From: Tamarix chinensis
Lineage: Eukaryota; Streptophyta; Magnoliopsida; Caryophyllales; Tamaricaceae
DNA: 64,000 nt
Assembly (NCBI GenBank): GCA_030549775.1
Contig: CM060174.1
Location: 67,725,566-67,789,565 of the forward strand
Direction of reading: 5' to 3'
The translations under genes were made by a program, and so were the position numbers. This document shows, piece after piece, positions 25,620 through 38,280 of the stretch; within the stretch, counting starts at the first letter, position 1; each line of letters starts with the position of its first letter. The notes below the pieces were generated by a model. That model did not search any database. It had not been told where the DNA came from and saw only the letters and a program-made list of their open reading frames with translations.

Positions 25620-26110
25620 AATACAAAATTTTCACTAATTTTTTATTAGTTAAGCCTTAAAAAAGGGAAGATCTAGTGATGCCATTATCCAATTCATCAA
25701 TCTATCCGATTTCCTTATTGAATATGTTCAAAAATGACTACATAACCTCTGACAGGCACTGGGAGAACCTCATAAAGGAAGAAGAGTCCTCTTTTACTCA
25801 TAACATGCATCAAATTGCTCAAGGAAAGCTATCATAAGCTAAGAAAAAGCAGTTTATGGATTCAGCTCTAAGTTTTGGAATGTTACTCCTTTTAATTTAC
25901 TAGGGAATATCTTGCATAGTGTATCTTACTATGATTTGGCTAGCAACATAGAATTCCTAAGCACATTCAAATTGTCATATGTATTTGTGGAACTATCTAA
26001 TGATTCTAAAACTACAATTCTTATTCCCTACATTAGCCCTTTAGATATATCTTTTGCGAAGGGTGTCTGCTAGCTATAACTATCTATGTTGTCATTTCAT
26101 TCTCGCATAG
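25620..26110 (-). pseudogene. Gag-like remnant of element D
   Basis: Fragments such as FPSKLKGVTFQNLELN, LMIAFLEQFDACYE and RLMNWIMASLDLPFFKA follow the capsid region of Tat-like gag (retrotransposon gag domain). Stops interrupt every 20-40 codons. No zinc knuckle was recognised. Confidence 0.5.
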
Positions 26111-26700
26111 TCTCTAATGCACCATGTACCCATTGACATATCATTCTACTAATCGAGTCCTCATTATCTTTATTAGTATAACAGACATTTGTATTTGAGT
26201 TTCCTCCTCATATTTGAGAGTCCAATGGTTGTTATGCCTTCTACTTTGTCATCAGTTAGTTTCATTTTCTTCTTTATTGGTCTCTGTCACATTTCCCTTC
26301 TACTTCTCCTTAAAGTACTAAGGAATTCTTTAGGTCTATTATTTTTGGTTATTTTACCTTGATTATATCCTAGGAATTCTTCCTCATTTTCTTGAAAGAT
26401 AACACTACAAAGCCTATTTCTTGCTCTCTTCGGAAGGTCCATAGCCTCCATTATAGCTTTATATGGAGTAGACTATTCAGGAGTGAGTTGATAATTTTGA
26501 TCAATAAGGTGGAACAATTGCCCTAGATTATTTTTAAAGGGAGCTAAATTTTTTTAAACCATTTCCTAGATCAATGCTCAGAGCTCGACATTGGTAGCCT
26601 AGAGTTGAGAGATAGTAACTAGATTTTCATCCATAAAAAGGTGACTACTATTTTGATTGAAACTATCATAAAGTTGAATGGGCTATTATAAGGATTTCTA

Positions 26701-29700
26701 GATATGATGCTTTCTATTAATAGTGTTTTGCAAACCGAGGGGTTCTTATGGTATTTAATAATTAGGAAAATAATAGGGAATGCTAAGGGGAAAATTAAGA
26801 GTAGAGATGAGAGAGTAAAAGTAATAGAGTTGTATTATGAGTTTAAATCCCTTAAAATGTGTACAAGATCAAATTAAGGAGTGAAGTGAGGGAGGAAAGG
26901 AAGATAAAAATAGAATGTGGTTGAGAACAAGATATCACCTTATTCTAGGAAGAGCACCAGTTCATCTAGGGAACTAGGTGTGCTACTAGTATAAGGCCAT
27001 TTTGAGGCTAAAATGAGTCTGTCTAAGAGCTTTGGTGCCAAGTCCTCCCATTTAGGCCTGTAATACAAGGTTAAATAATATTATTTAGGGGAAACCCATA
27101 TTAGAGATTCCTTACAATCATAAATCCAAAAAGAATTGTGTCAAATATCAAAGCTCGTTCTTCAAAAGATTGAGATGATAGCTTTATATTAGAGAGCTAG
27201 TCTCACTACAGTGTGTATTTAAAAGGATAGTGTATCTATGTTTAAAGCCCCTCTACTTTAAAAGATTAAATTGATAATTTTCCAAGCATCATGTAATTAT
27301 TTGTTTTCATAACATGGCAACATTATATTAACAAATAGAGACAATTTTAAAATGGTCATTTTGTACTTATAGGCATAAACTATATACTATTTGTTTTATT
27401 TGGGCCTTTGTGGCATAGATATGTGTTGCAATTATTATTCTTCGTTATAATTGTTTATTTTTTTTCCATATGCTATCTTTTGCTCCCCTCGCCACTCATA
27501 TTTTATTTTTACATAGAACTACATGGGAGTGGGTTATGAAAATGTTTCATTAAATTTGTTGGAGCAAATATTATTGATTTGTTTAATTAATGTTATAAAT
27601 AACCAAATCATTTTTATAGAAATAGAATTCTTAATGAAACATTGCCTCATACCTTTATAAATTGATTGGTGCATCAAAATAAATGACCCCGTCTAGTTTT
27701 GGATACTATGTAGAATAATGTAACTCAACAACTTGCATTTGAGGCTTAATTAGCAAGTTTCAATGCTAGAGTAAAGACCACACTACTCAAGTGAACTTAA
27801 TACCAATCCTAAAAAGAGTTTAAATTTAAAAGCTTGTAGGGGTAAAATAAATTTTACTGAACATACTTCAATCTTTAAAAAACAGAGATAATATACTAAG
27901 TAGGTATGTAAATTAACTAGGAAAAAAATGAAAGAACAAAGAATAATAGAGATAGTGCTGGAGAGTGCCCTTATCTCTTTCCTACAAAGTCATAGCTCAA
28001 GGGACCTTTTCTCACCCTCATCAACATACATTGAAATGATGTAAAGGAATACAACTATATTAGTTACAATAGGCATTGGCTTATTTCTACATGTGGATAT
28101 AGAGTGAGCACCTTAAACTAACTTTTTGTTCTCTAGGGAGCATCTAATATAGCTAATCTACATGTTATGACTTAGAAAAAAAAAACTTATTACAAATAAC
28201 TAGAGAGTAGTATGTTGATCAAAGAAAGTTTTCATAATGTGGATTATACTTATATCTCCTTTGTTGAAGAAAGAGAAAAATCTCAGCTCAACGCCATATT
28301 CGAGACTTGAGACAACTCCATACGAATGCACATATATATTTTTATGATTTATTATGTGATGAGGATATACTGTATATAGACATGTCTAAGAAAAATCCAA
28401 CATCATTCAAATACTTAAAAATTGTATTCCTTAGCAAAAACCTAGTGAAGTTGTTGCAATGTAAGAAATCCATTGAACAACTTGCTAAATAACCATAGAT
28501 CAATGCCTAATTAAAAGAAAAATAGATTAAAGATAGGTTAGGTATGAAATGTGAGTTGATTACAAGGGTGATTGTTTTCAAGTGTTGCTTACCTTTATTG
28601 CGTTGGCTAGTCCTTATGGAAGGAGATTGATTATCATCACATCATAAATCCTTTGTACTAAGAAGTGAAGAATTGAAGTATGTAGTCCACATACAATAAA
28701 CTAGTAAAATGTGTATATATAGCTTGAAAAAGAATCATCTATGTGAAAATCAAGAAGGAATGAATGAATACTAATAAGCTAGTAATAAGAAATATGCATA
28801 TATAAAATCCAAGAAAGGCAAACAATTAATGTTATAACCATCACTAATTATCTTAATAGCCTTCACTTGTATAAATATCAATCATATAGATTATAAATGA
28901 AAAAAGGGAGCAAAGTAACAGCTAGTTGTAGGATGACCATAATAAGCTGGTCCAACATAATTAGCCATACAATCACAAATATGAATACAACATTGATGTT
29001 AGGAAAAAGCTAGAAAGCTCATACCATTTGAGAACAACAATTTCATTTTGCATCAAAAAGGAAAGAAAATACCAAAATTTAAAGCTAACACATAAATCTT
29101 AACTATTTCTTGATGTAAAATTAAACTAACACAAAAAACTTTAGTCGTTAATGAAAAAACAAAAGCAAAAGAAAATGCAAAAATAACCTTGCTTGCATTT
29201 TAGCCTTTGATAAACAATGTGGTGTGACCACTTTGTGAAATCTGTTTCCCTTCTATTTGTTATTTCCACTGTGCAATTAATCAATTCATTGATTTAAAGC
29301 TTAAATTCAAATAAAAATTCCTAAGAAAATAATATTAGTGAATGTTACACACTAACTTTATCTTTCACTACAGGTGAAGTGATAGCGAATAAAACAGAGA
29401 TTTATGTATTATTGTTTCTACCATTGTGTTTCATTTTTTTGCTTTTGGAATAATAAAAAATTCAAGAACAAGATATGATAAATAATTTATAACACACGTA
29501 ACCATTTCATAAGCATATCAAAATTCATAACTAGCATGGGTGGTGCACTAAGGCTCTACAGACCAGCCTTAATGTTCCTAAATAACATTAACAAAGTGAC
29601 TTCCTTATGATTAGTTTACTCAAGGGAAGATAGTATCAACCCAGGGACACTAACATACTCTTGGTCATATTGGCGCATAAGGGCAACATAATACCATTAT

Positions 29701-32700
29701 ATTATAAGACCTAGGAACATTGTCATACACCTAGTCATATTAGCCATGAATGAAACAAAGTATCCTCATACCTCCTATTCACCTAATCATTAAGTATGAA
29801 TACACACTAAAGATTCCCAAGGACTAATTAAACTAGACTAAAGCCTTAATGGGCCACTAGGTGGTGGTTAATTCTATAAGTGCACAAATTTGTTATAGAA
29901 CATCAAGGTCGTATTACTCAAGGACTTCACCAGTATAAACTTTGGTCCCAAAGTTGGTATCCAATAATAGATTAACATTATATTATATTATAGTTTAAAT
30001 GGTTGTGAGCTGTCAGTATAATATGATTTACTAACTATTTCTAGGCCTAAGAACTTATTTAACCTGGTTTATTAACTACTTTTATGACTAACGAAGTATA
30101 TTAAACCCATTAAGCTCTATCGATTTAATAATCTCTAAGAATTCAAATGTCTACTTTTGCGATCATTTGATTTCCTATCCATATGTTCATTTCTAACATT
30201 AATTTTAACCTTTCAAGTATAGTCAATGCCTAAACATGTCAAATTCTATAAAACTTGACTTATGACAATGATTCCTAATATACAAACCACCACATAAAAA
30301 TCATACGTATAATATATATGCTAATTTATCATAGTTGTTCTGAATTGAGCCTAATTTAATCTTAGAAAAGAAAATAACTCACTCATGGTTATACTAATGC
30401 ATAAGAAATAAAATTGAATGAAAAACTGATAGATGTAATAGATAATAAAAGTGTGAATAAAGATAATAAATAGTAGACAGATAATAAATGTTATTGTTGC
30501 AAGATGGAAATACACCTAATTTAAGTTTGAAATTGGAAAATTTAAACTACAAGATCAAAGGTAAGTTACATGGGGTTTTTTCTCAAAAAAAGGGAGAAAA
30601 GAAAATTCCCAAAATGCTATCTTTCTTCCCCTTCAACCAACCATCTTTCAAGCTTTTAATTGTGAGCATTGGGTCGTGTGTGATCAGGGTAGAACTCCTG
30701 CACAGTAGTGATGATTAAGCACAGTTCGAATGTGTATTGTTGTTTCATTCAAAATTGTTGAGCCCATGACCATGTTGATTGTGTATAATTTGGCCATGCA
30801 TCTTTTTTGCTCTCAGCTTCATTGACCACAAGTGTGATAGCTTAGCACAACTAGTTCATGTGTCTAGAGAATTCACACATGGTTGTGTATAGGTCAGCAT
30901 GGGTGTGTTGCGCCTGTGTACTTTGGCTTTGTAACTAGCTATTTTCATCCTCTTTTTGGCTCCTAGATTCTTCTACTCCTCTAGCTTTCATGCTATCATG
31001 GCTTTGTTTCCCTCAAAAAGTTTCATAAATATTTCTTGCTCCACATTTGTGCCTCTTTTCCCGGCTTTTGTACACTTTTATACAAGTCTTGCAAAATAAA
31101 TACCAATAAGGAAATGCCCAAAACAAGAGGAAAAGGTGACCAAAAAGTTCTCAAATTATATGAAGCATGGTCATAATTTGTGGGTAAAGCAATGTGGATG
31201 AGCATAGAAAAATGAGTTTATCACTACAGCAAACCAATAAAAAAACCAATTCAACCAAGGGCTAAATCTTATCCTTAGGGTAGCTGTCTCCAAGATGCCA
31301 CTATTCGTAAACTTGAAGTCTTCTGCTTTAAATATTAATATTTTATTTCGTGGTCACAAATATTATATAAATACACAATAATTTTAACTACATACTTAAC
31401 CATTTTTCCTTTATTTCTAATTATTTAAGTCAACCCTAAGGTCAATAGCCTAAGCCAAAGTCAAGAGTCAATACTAAGGTCAACCTAACTATCTATTGAG
31501 GCCAACCTAGTTCAATTATTCACCTTAAGGCATATTTTTTTTATAATAACCAAAACTCCCTACAAACCCTAGTTATCTCAAAACTATCTATTCATTCCCA
31601 AACTTCATTATAATTATCAATTTATCATGAAAAAACAAAAATATAATAATTGAAATTTTTTAACATGCATGTAAATCCTAAGTGTGACAATTGAGCATTT
31701 AACCCAAATACATAAATTAAGTATGATAAACATATAAATTCTTAAGCATACATTAATACCACAACGATTATTTTGTGTTAAAGATGAATAATAATTTAAT
31801 GGCATAAATCTAAACTCATGGCATAAATAGTTCATGATACAAGTGAAATTTACTATTCTACTCTAGAGCATGCAAATAAAAAATAATCTAAATATGCCTC
31901 TAATCATGCTTAAGTGGTTACACGTTATATATCAACATAATCTGCAACATGCAAGGGATGTAATGGAACACTCAAAATTTAATGAAACCAAAACATTAGC
32001 CATGCTTATTATTCTAGCCACATTCACATATCCTTACATGCATGAATTTCCCTATTTAAATACATGTAAAAATATATTCTTGCTACAATATGCAATAAAA
32101 TTGTTTAATATTTACATCTTGCAAATAGAGACGTCATATTATCATGATTTACATTTTATTCACAAAGATCATAAGGTTTTTATTAAGATAAAATGTGGTA
32201 TGCTTTCTACCCTAATAAATCTATCACATTTATGCACAATTTCTACCATCTCATGAATGGTTAGATTTACCTCTAAGCTATCTAACAAAATAATAATGAA
32301 AAGCCTTCTCTGAGGTACCTTAATAACCACCTAAGAAAACTACACACAAAAATTCACATATTAGCACTAACATTCCACAATTAATAACTAAAATAAATAT
32401 AAAAAAATTTAGAAGTAAGGATAAGTGGACAACTAAAGTTGAGGTTGTAATACCCATAGGCTAGTAAGATGAACAATTCATGCATAACAGGATCTTCCAT
32501 GTGAGGGCTTCATGAAAAGATAACTATGGTTCTATTAATCCTTCATAATCTAACAAGAACACCAACTCACTTAGGGGAAGCTAACAACTGAATAAGGCTC
32601 ACATTGTAATGGGTTTTTTTTCCCATCCAATCTCCATGATGTAAGGGGGTTGTCTCACCACTTGTTCACATTGTATAAGGCTCATAATGTAAAGCGTGCA

Positions 32701-33079
32701 TGCAAAAGAGGAACGCCAACATTGGCACCTCATGCTAGAGGTTAGCTACTTGCTGGATCTCATGTAAGGTAGATGCTACACCAACCACTTATACAGTGCT
32801 TGACGAACCATAATTGTAGTAGAGCTTGCAAACACTAACTAGTGGGAGAATGGGAACGTTGATGAGTACATTAAGCGTTTGCATTCATTGAGCTTAGATT
32901 GTCAGGATCGCGCGCCTCAGTGAAGCATCAACTATTAGAATGTGTATTAAGGGAATGCATTAAGGTATTGCGTATATCTTACATCAAGGAAAGGATTAAG
33001 GTATTCAAATCCAAAGCCTATAATAATTTGAACTAGAGGAAAGAGTAAAGGGAATGCGGTACACAATATCATTACTGAA
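26701..33079. other. AT-rich stretch, no gene recognised
   Basis: Short ORFs (for example 28307-28492, 30488-30718, 31870-32256) have no recognisable domain and AT-driven composition. gtcaa-rich sequence near 31430-31510 resembles retrotransposon LTR sequence elsewhere. The 5' LTR and gag of element B should lie somewhere to the left of 33080, but I could not place them. Confidence 0.5.
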
Positions 33080-33557
33080 GAGAGAAAAGATTTGGAGAGT
33101 CAGACATCAAAATATCAACATCAAATCTCTGTATTTGATAGATTAGACAACCAAACAAATGCAAATCCTTTTGTGTTCTCTCAAATAAGGGAAAAAGCCT
33201 TATAAGAGGGAAGCTCAACTCAGAAGAAAACATATGTGTTCTCATGCCTTTAGGTCACCAACCATGATAACAAGATTTGGAATAGAAAAAAAAAACCTTC
33301 ATTTATTCCTAAATGAACAAGGGAATAAAATGAGGAGTCTCATACCATAACAAATGAGACACTATGCCAAGCTGCAAATTAGCATAAAGGGAGCCCTAAG
33401 AACCAAGAAGCATGCCATTATTATCATTGGGCAAAACCAGCAAAAGAGGAAAGATTCCACATTAGAATAATTAATATCTTCCACAACCACATAACCATCA
33501 AAGATGACATGAGCCAAGAGATGGTAGAATAGGAAGTGCCTTTGGAACTTGAAGATG
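33080..33557 (+). pseudogene. Element B: pol region upstream of reverse transcriptase
   Basis: Frames give VFDRLDNQTNANPFVFSQI, PQPHNHQ and ITIKDDMSQEMVE, the low-complexity linker and pre-RT segment of Tat-like polyproteins, with several stops. It ends with GTGCCTTTGGAACTTGAAGATG, coding for the conserved LELED; the same frame resumes at 44418 after element A. Confidence 0.65.
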
Positions 33558-34437
33558 TGATGCAGGAGTATACATTGAACATAATGATTGTCATATTCAT
33601 TCTAATCCTCAAGGTAAGGAAGATGATTTAGCTTTCTTAATATTGGAGCCTATCATGTTAAATATTCTTGATAATTCTAATATGCTTGACATTGAAAAAC
33701 ATTCAAGTTATTCTTGTAGGTATGTTGCATATTTGCAAGAAGATGATGTCCATACACATTGATGTGTACAAGTATTCCAAGGCATGAAAGACTATGACAT
33801 ACAAGGGATGAGACATTACAACAAGAGATAAAGTGATGATATTCATTATTTGTATAAACTTGTTGTAAACCCTAATCCTAAGTATATTTTATGTAAGTTA
33901 GGGTATGGCTATAATTTCATGTATGTATCTTAGTCAATTGTATAGCTTTGTAATATTAACCCTTAGTATCATTTAACCAATGATATTATGCTTTGGATTA
34001 AGGTTAATATGGGCTTAATTCAACCATGATTAATGGGCTGAATTAAGGGACTAAACTCGGATGGTTTAAGCTAGTCACCACCAAGCTTATTCCTTCTCCT
34101 ATATATACCCTTTGTGCGCATGGTTTGTGGGTAGAATTGAATAGAATATTGAATGAGAATTTTAATCAAACTTTGAGCAACAGAGGTAAAGTCTAATCCT
34201 CCCTTTTGGGTATACATTGAGAAAGGAAGATCCAGGATAATCCTTCCTCAAAAACTATCTTAATTCTCGACATATTTGAAGGGTATACAAATCTATCGAG
34301 TACCTTCAACGTGTATCTTCAATTTCTTCGTCTATAATCCACCAAATCACTTCATTATTTTTGCATTAGATCATGGGTAACAGATTCTACTACAAATTTC
34401 AATACAAACTTCCATTACTTTGATAAAAGCCACATCA
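33558..34437 (+). repeat. Element A 5' LTR
   Basis: 880 bp, TGATG...CATCA. It is the same length as the 3' LTR with about 35-40 mismatches counted by eye (about 4%). A TATA-like tcctatatataccct lies near 34097. Its first ~200 bp is a copy of the pol C-terminal coding sequence. Confidence 0.92.
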
Positions 34438-34441
34438 TTTT

Positions 34442-34453
34442 TGGTATCAAAGC
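34442..34453 (+). promoter_or_regulatory. Primer-binding site of element A (initiator Met tRNA)
   Basis: TGGTATCAAAGC lies 4 nt after the 5' LTR, one mismatch from the common plant TGGTATCAGAGC complementary to the 3' end of initiator-Met tRNA. It fixes the plus orientation and the LTR boundary. Confidence 0.85.
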
Positions 34454-34527
34454 TTCATTTGTTCGAAGTTGATACAACTAGTGATTTCGACCGACCTAAA
34501 ATCGTGTTGTGTTCTTTCACCAAGAAC

Positions 34528-34876
34528 CCTAGTATTAAAATCGGACTGGACCGGCCGGTCCTACCGGTGAACCGGTCGGGTCACCTGTCAGATTTCATGT
34601 ACCGATTTTCAGGATCTCGGAACCAGTAAAAACTGGTCAAAAACCAGTCGGACAAGTAAAAACTGGTGAACCGGTCAAAAAATCAGTCTTAAAACCGGTT
34701 AAAAAACCGGTTGGGAGCCGGTCAAATTCATGTATAGTTTATTTTTTTATGTATTTCATATTTTTTGACTTAAAATGTACCACTGGTCTGACCAGTCCAA
34801 ACCACTGGTCCAACCATTAAACCAATGAACTAGTTATGATACCGGTTCGATAACTGGTACGGTTTTTAAAACTATG
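34528..34876. mobile_element. 349-bp hAT-type MITE in element A leader
   Basis: It is bounded by a perfect 8-bp target duplication, ccaagaac (34520-34527 and 34877-34884). The ends cctagtattaaaatcgg and the inverse of ggtttttaaaactatg form imperfect terminal inverted repeats. The inside is crowded with accggtc / aaccggtt / actggtc motifs on both strands. No ORF. The 8-bp duplication points to hAT-type mobilisation. Confidence 0.88.
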
Positions 34877-35224
34877 CCAAGAACTCCACGGCTACTCCAC
34901 CATTTCTTTCAATTCTTGATTCTTGATGAACTTCTTTAATTTTTCTTGAAGTTCTTGCTCGAAGTTCTTGCAATCTTGAAAGGATCCTGTTGCATTTTCC
35001 CTCAACTTTCCCCATAAAATACCAACAGAGTTCGAACGTCCAGCAACACTAGTTTGGTTCGTCTATTTGCAACGATTGTGTGTGCCTCTCCAGCACTTGA
35101 TTTATATTTTATTCTACTCTCTATTAGTGTGTGATCAATTGTATAACAATCCCTTTCCAGTTCTCTTTGTGCAAGCAAGAAGAAAAGCTTCAAAGTGTTT
35201 GATATCCCTGGATAGTTCTCAATC

Positions 35225-35604
35225 GCTGAGACTGACCTGGAACTTGCAGGCCATGTATTTGATTCATTTCTCATCAATTTCTCTCAATAAATTAGTCCAT
35301 CATCTACCTCTGGATCTCCTCTACTTTTCCTATGCAGACTTAAACACGAATCTCCTACTGGAAGACAAGCTATTGTGGAAAACACAGAAAGATGTTCTAT
35401 GATTTTATGTGAAGCCCGAGATTGACCTGGAACTTGCAGACCCAATATTTGATTCATTTCTCATTAATTTCTCTCAAGAAATTATTCCATTATCTATCCC
35501 TAGATCTCCTCTACATTGTCTATGAATACTTCAACATGAAAATCCCATTGGAAGACAAGATTTTATTGACAACACAGAAACATGTTCTATGATTTTATGT
35601 GAAT
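35225..35604. repeat. 190-bp tandem duplication in element A leader
   Basis: The segment from gagactgacctggaacttgc to ttctatgattttatgtgaa is repeated at a 190-bp offset (35228 versus 35418). The copies differ at roughly one position in ten. Confidence 0.85.
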
Positions 35605-35845
35605 CATTTTCACATCTATTGCTACTAACCTTTCATTCTTTGTGTGTACCTGCATGCAGTGCCTATTATTGGGGCTAAAATATCTCCTTTGTGCCTAGAT
35701 AAAGATTGCAGGTAGTGTTTGATATTTGCTTTAGAATTAGAAATTGGTTTGTGCCTTATTTGGTTGTAGGCAAAACAAATCCAGCACCTACATTTGTGGA
35801 GGATATATTTTGTGCATCAAGAAAGGTTGTGTGTCAAGCTTCACC

Positions 35846-36473
35846 ATGGCTAGTGAAGAGGTTCGTGCCTTGGTTGAGTCCATCATAAGCCTCACCACAT
35901 GCATGGATGCCCAATTACAAACTCAAAACACACTACAACATCAACTACAAAGTGTAGAAGCAAAGTTGGCTGACCAAGAGAAGTATAAACCATGGCAACC
36001 TCGAATGGAAACCACACATGATAGTGTGGAGGGGAGAATGAAGCCAATTTACCATGCCAAGAATGGACTTGGACCTTTTAATATTTCTCATCATGAAGAT
36101 GGAGAAGAGTAGGAAAATTCTTTTGGCTCAAGCAACCAAAGAAGTGCACCTACATTCCATCTAAGAAATCCACACCATGAAGATCAAGGTATTAAACTTG
36201 ACCTTCCTAAATTTTATGGTGATTTGATTGTGGAGTCATTTTTTGAATGGTTTCATGAGATTGAGGCTATTTTTGAGTTTAAAGAATATGATGATGATAG
36301 AAAGTGCAAATTAGCTACTCTAAAGTTCAAAAAGTTTGCTCGAATTTGGTATGATAACTTAAAGCAAACTAGAGAAAGACAAGAGAAGTCCAAAATAAAA
36401 TCTTGGGAAAAACTTAAAAAGCACTTAAGAAAGAAATTTGTTCCTAGAGAGTATGAACAAGATATGTATAAAA
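35846..36473 (+). pseudogene. Element A gag, N-terminal part (split by L1)
   Basis: From the Met at 35846 (context ACCATGG) the frame encodes a Gln-rich coiled-coil-like N-terminus (LQTQNTLQHQLQSVEAKLADQE), then the capsid region FYGDLIVESFFEWFHEIEAIF, CKLATLKFKKFARIWYDNLK and SWEKLKKHLRKKFVPREYEQDMYK, typical of Ty3/gypsy gag. One in-frame TAG at 36110-36112 breaks it; the frame is otherwise continuous to 36473. The codons after 36473 belong to the inserted L1, and gag resumes in frame at about 41697. Gag would form the virus-like particle. Upstream in-frame ATG at 35744 has no family-like sequence, so 35846 is preferred. Confidence 0.85.
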
Positions 36474-36525
36474 TCTCGGCTAGGGTTTGCTCTCTCCTCT
36501 CTCCTAGGGTTTGAGAGAGTCGACC

Positions 36526-38280
36526 ATGGCCAAGAAGAAAAAGAACTCCCCTGCGCTTAAACCTCCCGTCCATGGTTCGTTGAATAACATGGATAGTAGT
36601 GTTCTGGTCGAAGCAGGTATGGCACAGCATGAAGCAGGGGGGAATGTTGATGCTGCTAACACGATCACGGAGGAGGGTGCAGCGAATGGGGTTACAGCTG
36701 CAGATGCGATAGTCGACGTGAGTATGCATGGGACTCCTCAGCATGGTTTGGTACAGCAGGTTAGTATTCTATCCTCTTCTGGAAATACACATGCAGCGTT
36801 ACCTCTTGACTCAGGTGTGCGGTTGGATGAGGCGATGGCCAAGGAGGGGTTTTCTGGTTCTCCTGCTAGAATTTCAGTTTGGAATAGGCTCCAGCCTGCG
36901 TCTCCTCAAGCTTCTTCTTGGCGGGATGTGGTTACTGGTAACAGAAGTCCTTTGCATGGCCAAATTCTGGATTATCAGCACCCTCGTTTTGAGCACGGGC
37001 GAGTGGTTGTCACGCTGGATAAGGAAGAAGTTGATGCAGAAGCATCTTGCTGGGCGACAACACTGGTTGGTTTTGTCTTTGGCCAATCGCCAACTTTCAC
37101 ACAGATGCAGCAGTTTATTCGACAGCAGTGGCAGGCTTGTGAGCTCCCTCAAGTTATTCTTCATTCGGCAGGTTTCTTTTTGCTTAAGTTCAAGTCACAG
37201 CAGGATGTGGAGTGGGTTTTGAGTCATCATTGGATGTTTTTTAATAGGCCCTTTCTTCTTAGAAGGTGGCATAGGCGATTGAAGTTTAATCCAGATGAGT
37301 TACAAATGCTGCCACTTTGGATTAAGCTCCCTAATCTTCCTTTGGAGTATTGGTCTAAGAGTGCTCTTGGTAAGATAGCTAGTGCTGTGGGTAGGCCATT
37401 GTGTACTGATTTGATTACGTCTACTTGAGATAGGGCCTCTTATCCTCGGATCTTGGTTGAGGTGGATGTTAAGAAGCCTCTTTTGGAGTCTTTCATTATT
37501 TTAGATCCTGAAGGGATTGAGGTTGAGCAAAAAGTTGAGTATGAATGGAGACCTTTTTACTGCCCTATATGTGATTGTTATGGCCATGATCAAAAGAGAT
37601 GTATGCAGTTGCAAAATAGTCATAATCCTGGTTCTTTAGGGGAAAGTGAATGGAGGGTTGTTCGTGATCATAGGAAGGGCAAGAGGCCTCTCGTTGATGG
37701 GCATGTCTCTCGGGCAACTACTGCACAGTTGGAAGGTGTGAAGAAGCCGGGGATGCGTTCTCAGCTGGCTATGGATGCTTCTGGTGTTGACTTGGCTTCC
37801 ATGTTTCATTCTTCTTCTACTACTGGTCCAGCTCATGGTTTGTCTTTGGATAATAATGTTGCAGATGTGGCGAATGATATCTTTGATAAGGGTGTTATTC
37901 CTTGTGATATTCTTAAGCAGGGTTCGGTGGTTGATACCACTGCTGGGCGTTTATCTACAGCTCCTGCATGCTCGCCTGCTAGTACTACAGATCCTTGTTC
38001 TTCTCGTGATGGCTCAGTGCTTGGTGTGGCTACTGAGGATGGCGTACCTGGTGCTGTAAGGGCTGCTAGTGGTGAGGACGTTATGGATGGCTATTTCGAA
38101 ACCAGTGGAGGCAGGAAGGTGAAGAAGCAAGTTCGTTTTTCTGAGCCAAGGCTTACTCGTTTGAGAGCTAATGCCATGGGCGTAACAGATGGTGGGGAGG
38201 ATCTTGTGAACCATACTCATGCAGGGGTAAGTGATCGAAGAGAAGAGTCTCCTTATCTTGATCATGTTAGACATGATTAG
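36526..38280 (+). pseudogene. L1 ORF1: DUF4283 plus CCHC zinc-knuckle RNA-binding protein
   Basis: The start MAKKKKNSPALKPP follows ACC and opens a 584-codon frame. Residues about 170-260 form a DUF4283-type domain (CWATTLVGFVFGQSP...VILHSAGFFLLKF...MFFNRPFLLRRW), a plant L1 ORF1 hallmark. Residues 346-359 are the zinc knuckle CPICDCYGHDQKRC (C-x2-C-x4-H-x4-C). A Ser/Ala/Gly-rich tail ends RHD. The product coats L1 RNA to form the retrotransposition particle. A single TGA at 37426-37428 interrupts the frame between the two domains; a CGA-to-TGA transition, as produced by methylcytosine decay, would explain it. The stop TAG (38278-38280) overlaps the ORF2 start by 8 nt. Confidence 0.9.

Larger units (their letters stand above)
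22205..26700 (-). mobile_element. Decayed Tat-like Ty3/gypsy retrotransposon (element D)
   Basis: Read on the minus strand, gag-like sequence (about 26110-25620), reverse transcriptase (25190-24600), RNase H (24047-23850) and integrase (23010-22215) follow in the order typical of Ty3/gypsy. The integrase C-terminal wording and the RNase H type resemble the Tat lineage. Stops and frameshifts occur every few dozen codons. LTRs were not identified; both ends are approximate. Confidence 0.75.

Noticed and set aside
27025..27061. Possible primer-binding site and LTR edge of element D (minus-strand tggcaccaaagctctt after ...gtattaca)
   Set aside because: An 18-nt gap between LTR edge and site is too large, and no second LTR copy was found.
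31870..32256. 128-codon plus-strand ORF
   Set aside because: AT-rich composition and no family resemblance; a shadow on the other strand exists too.
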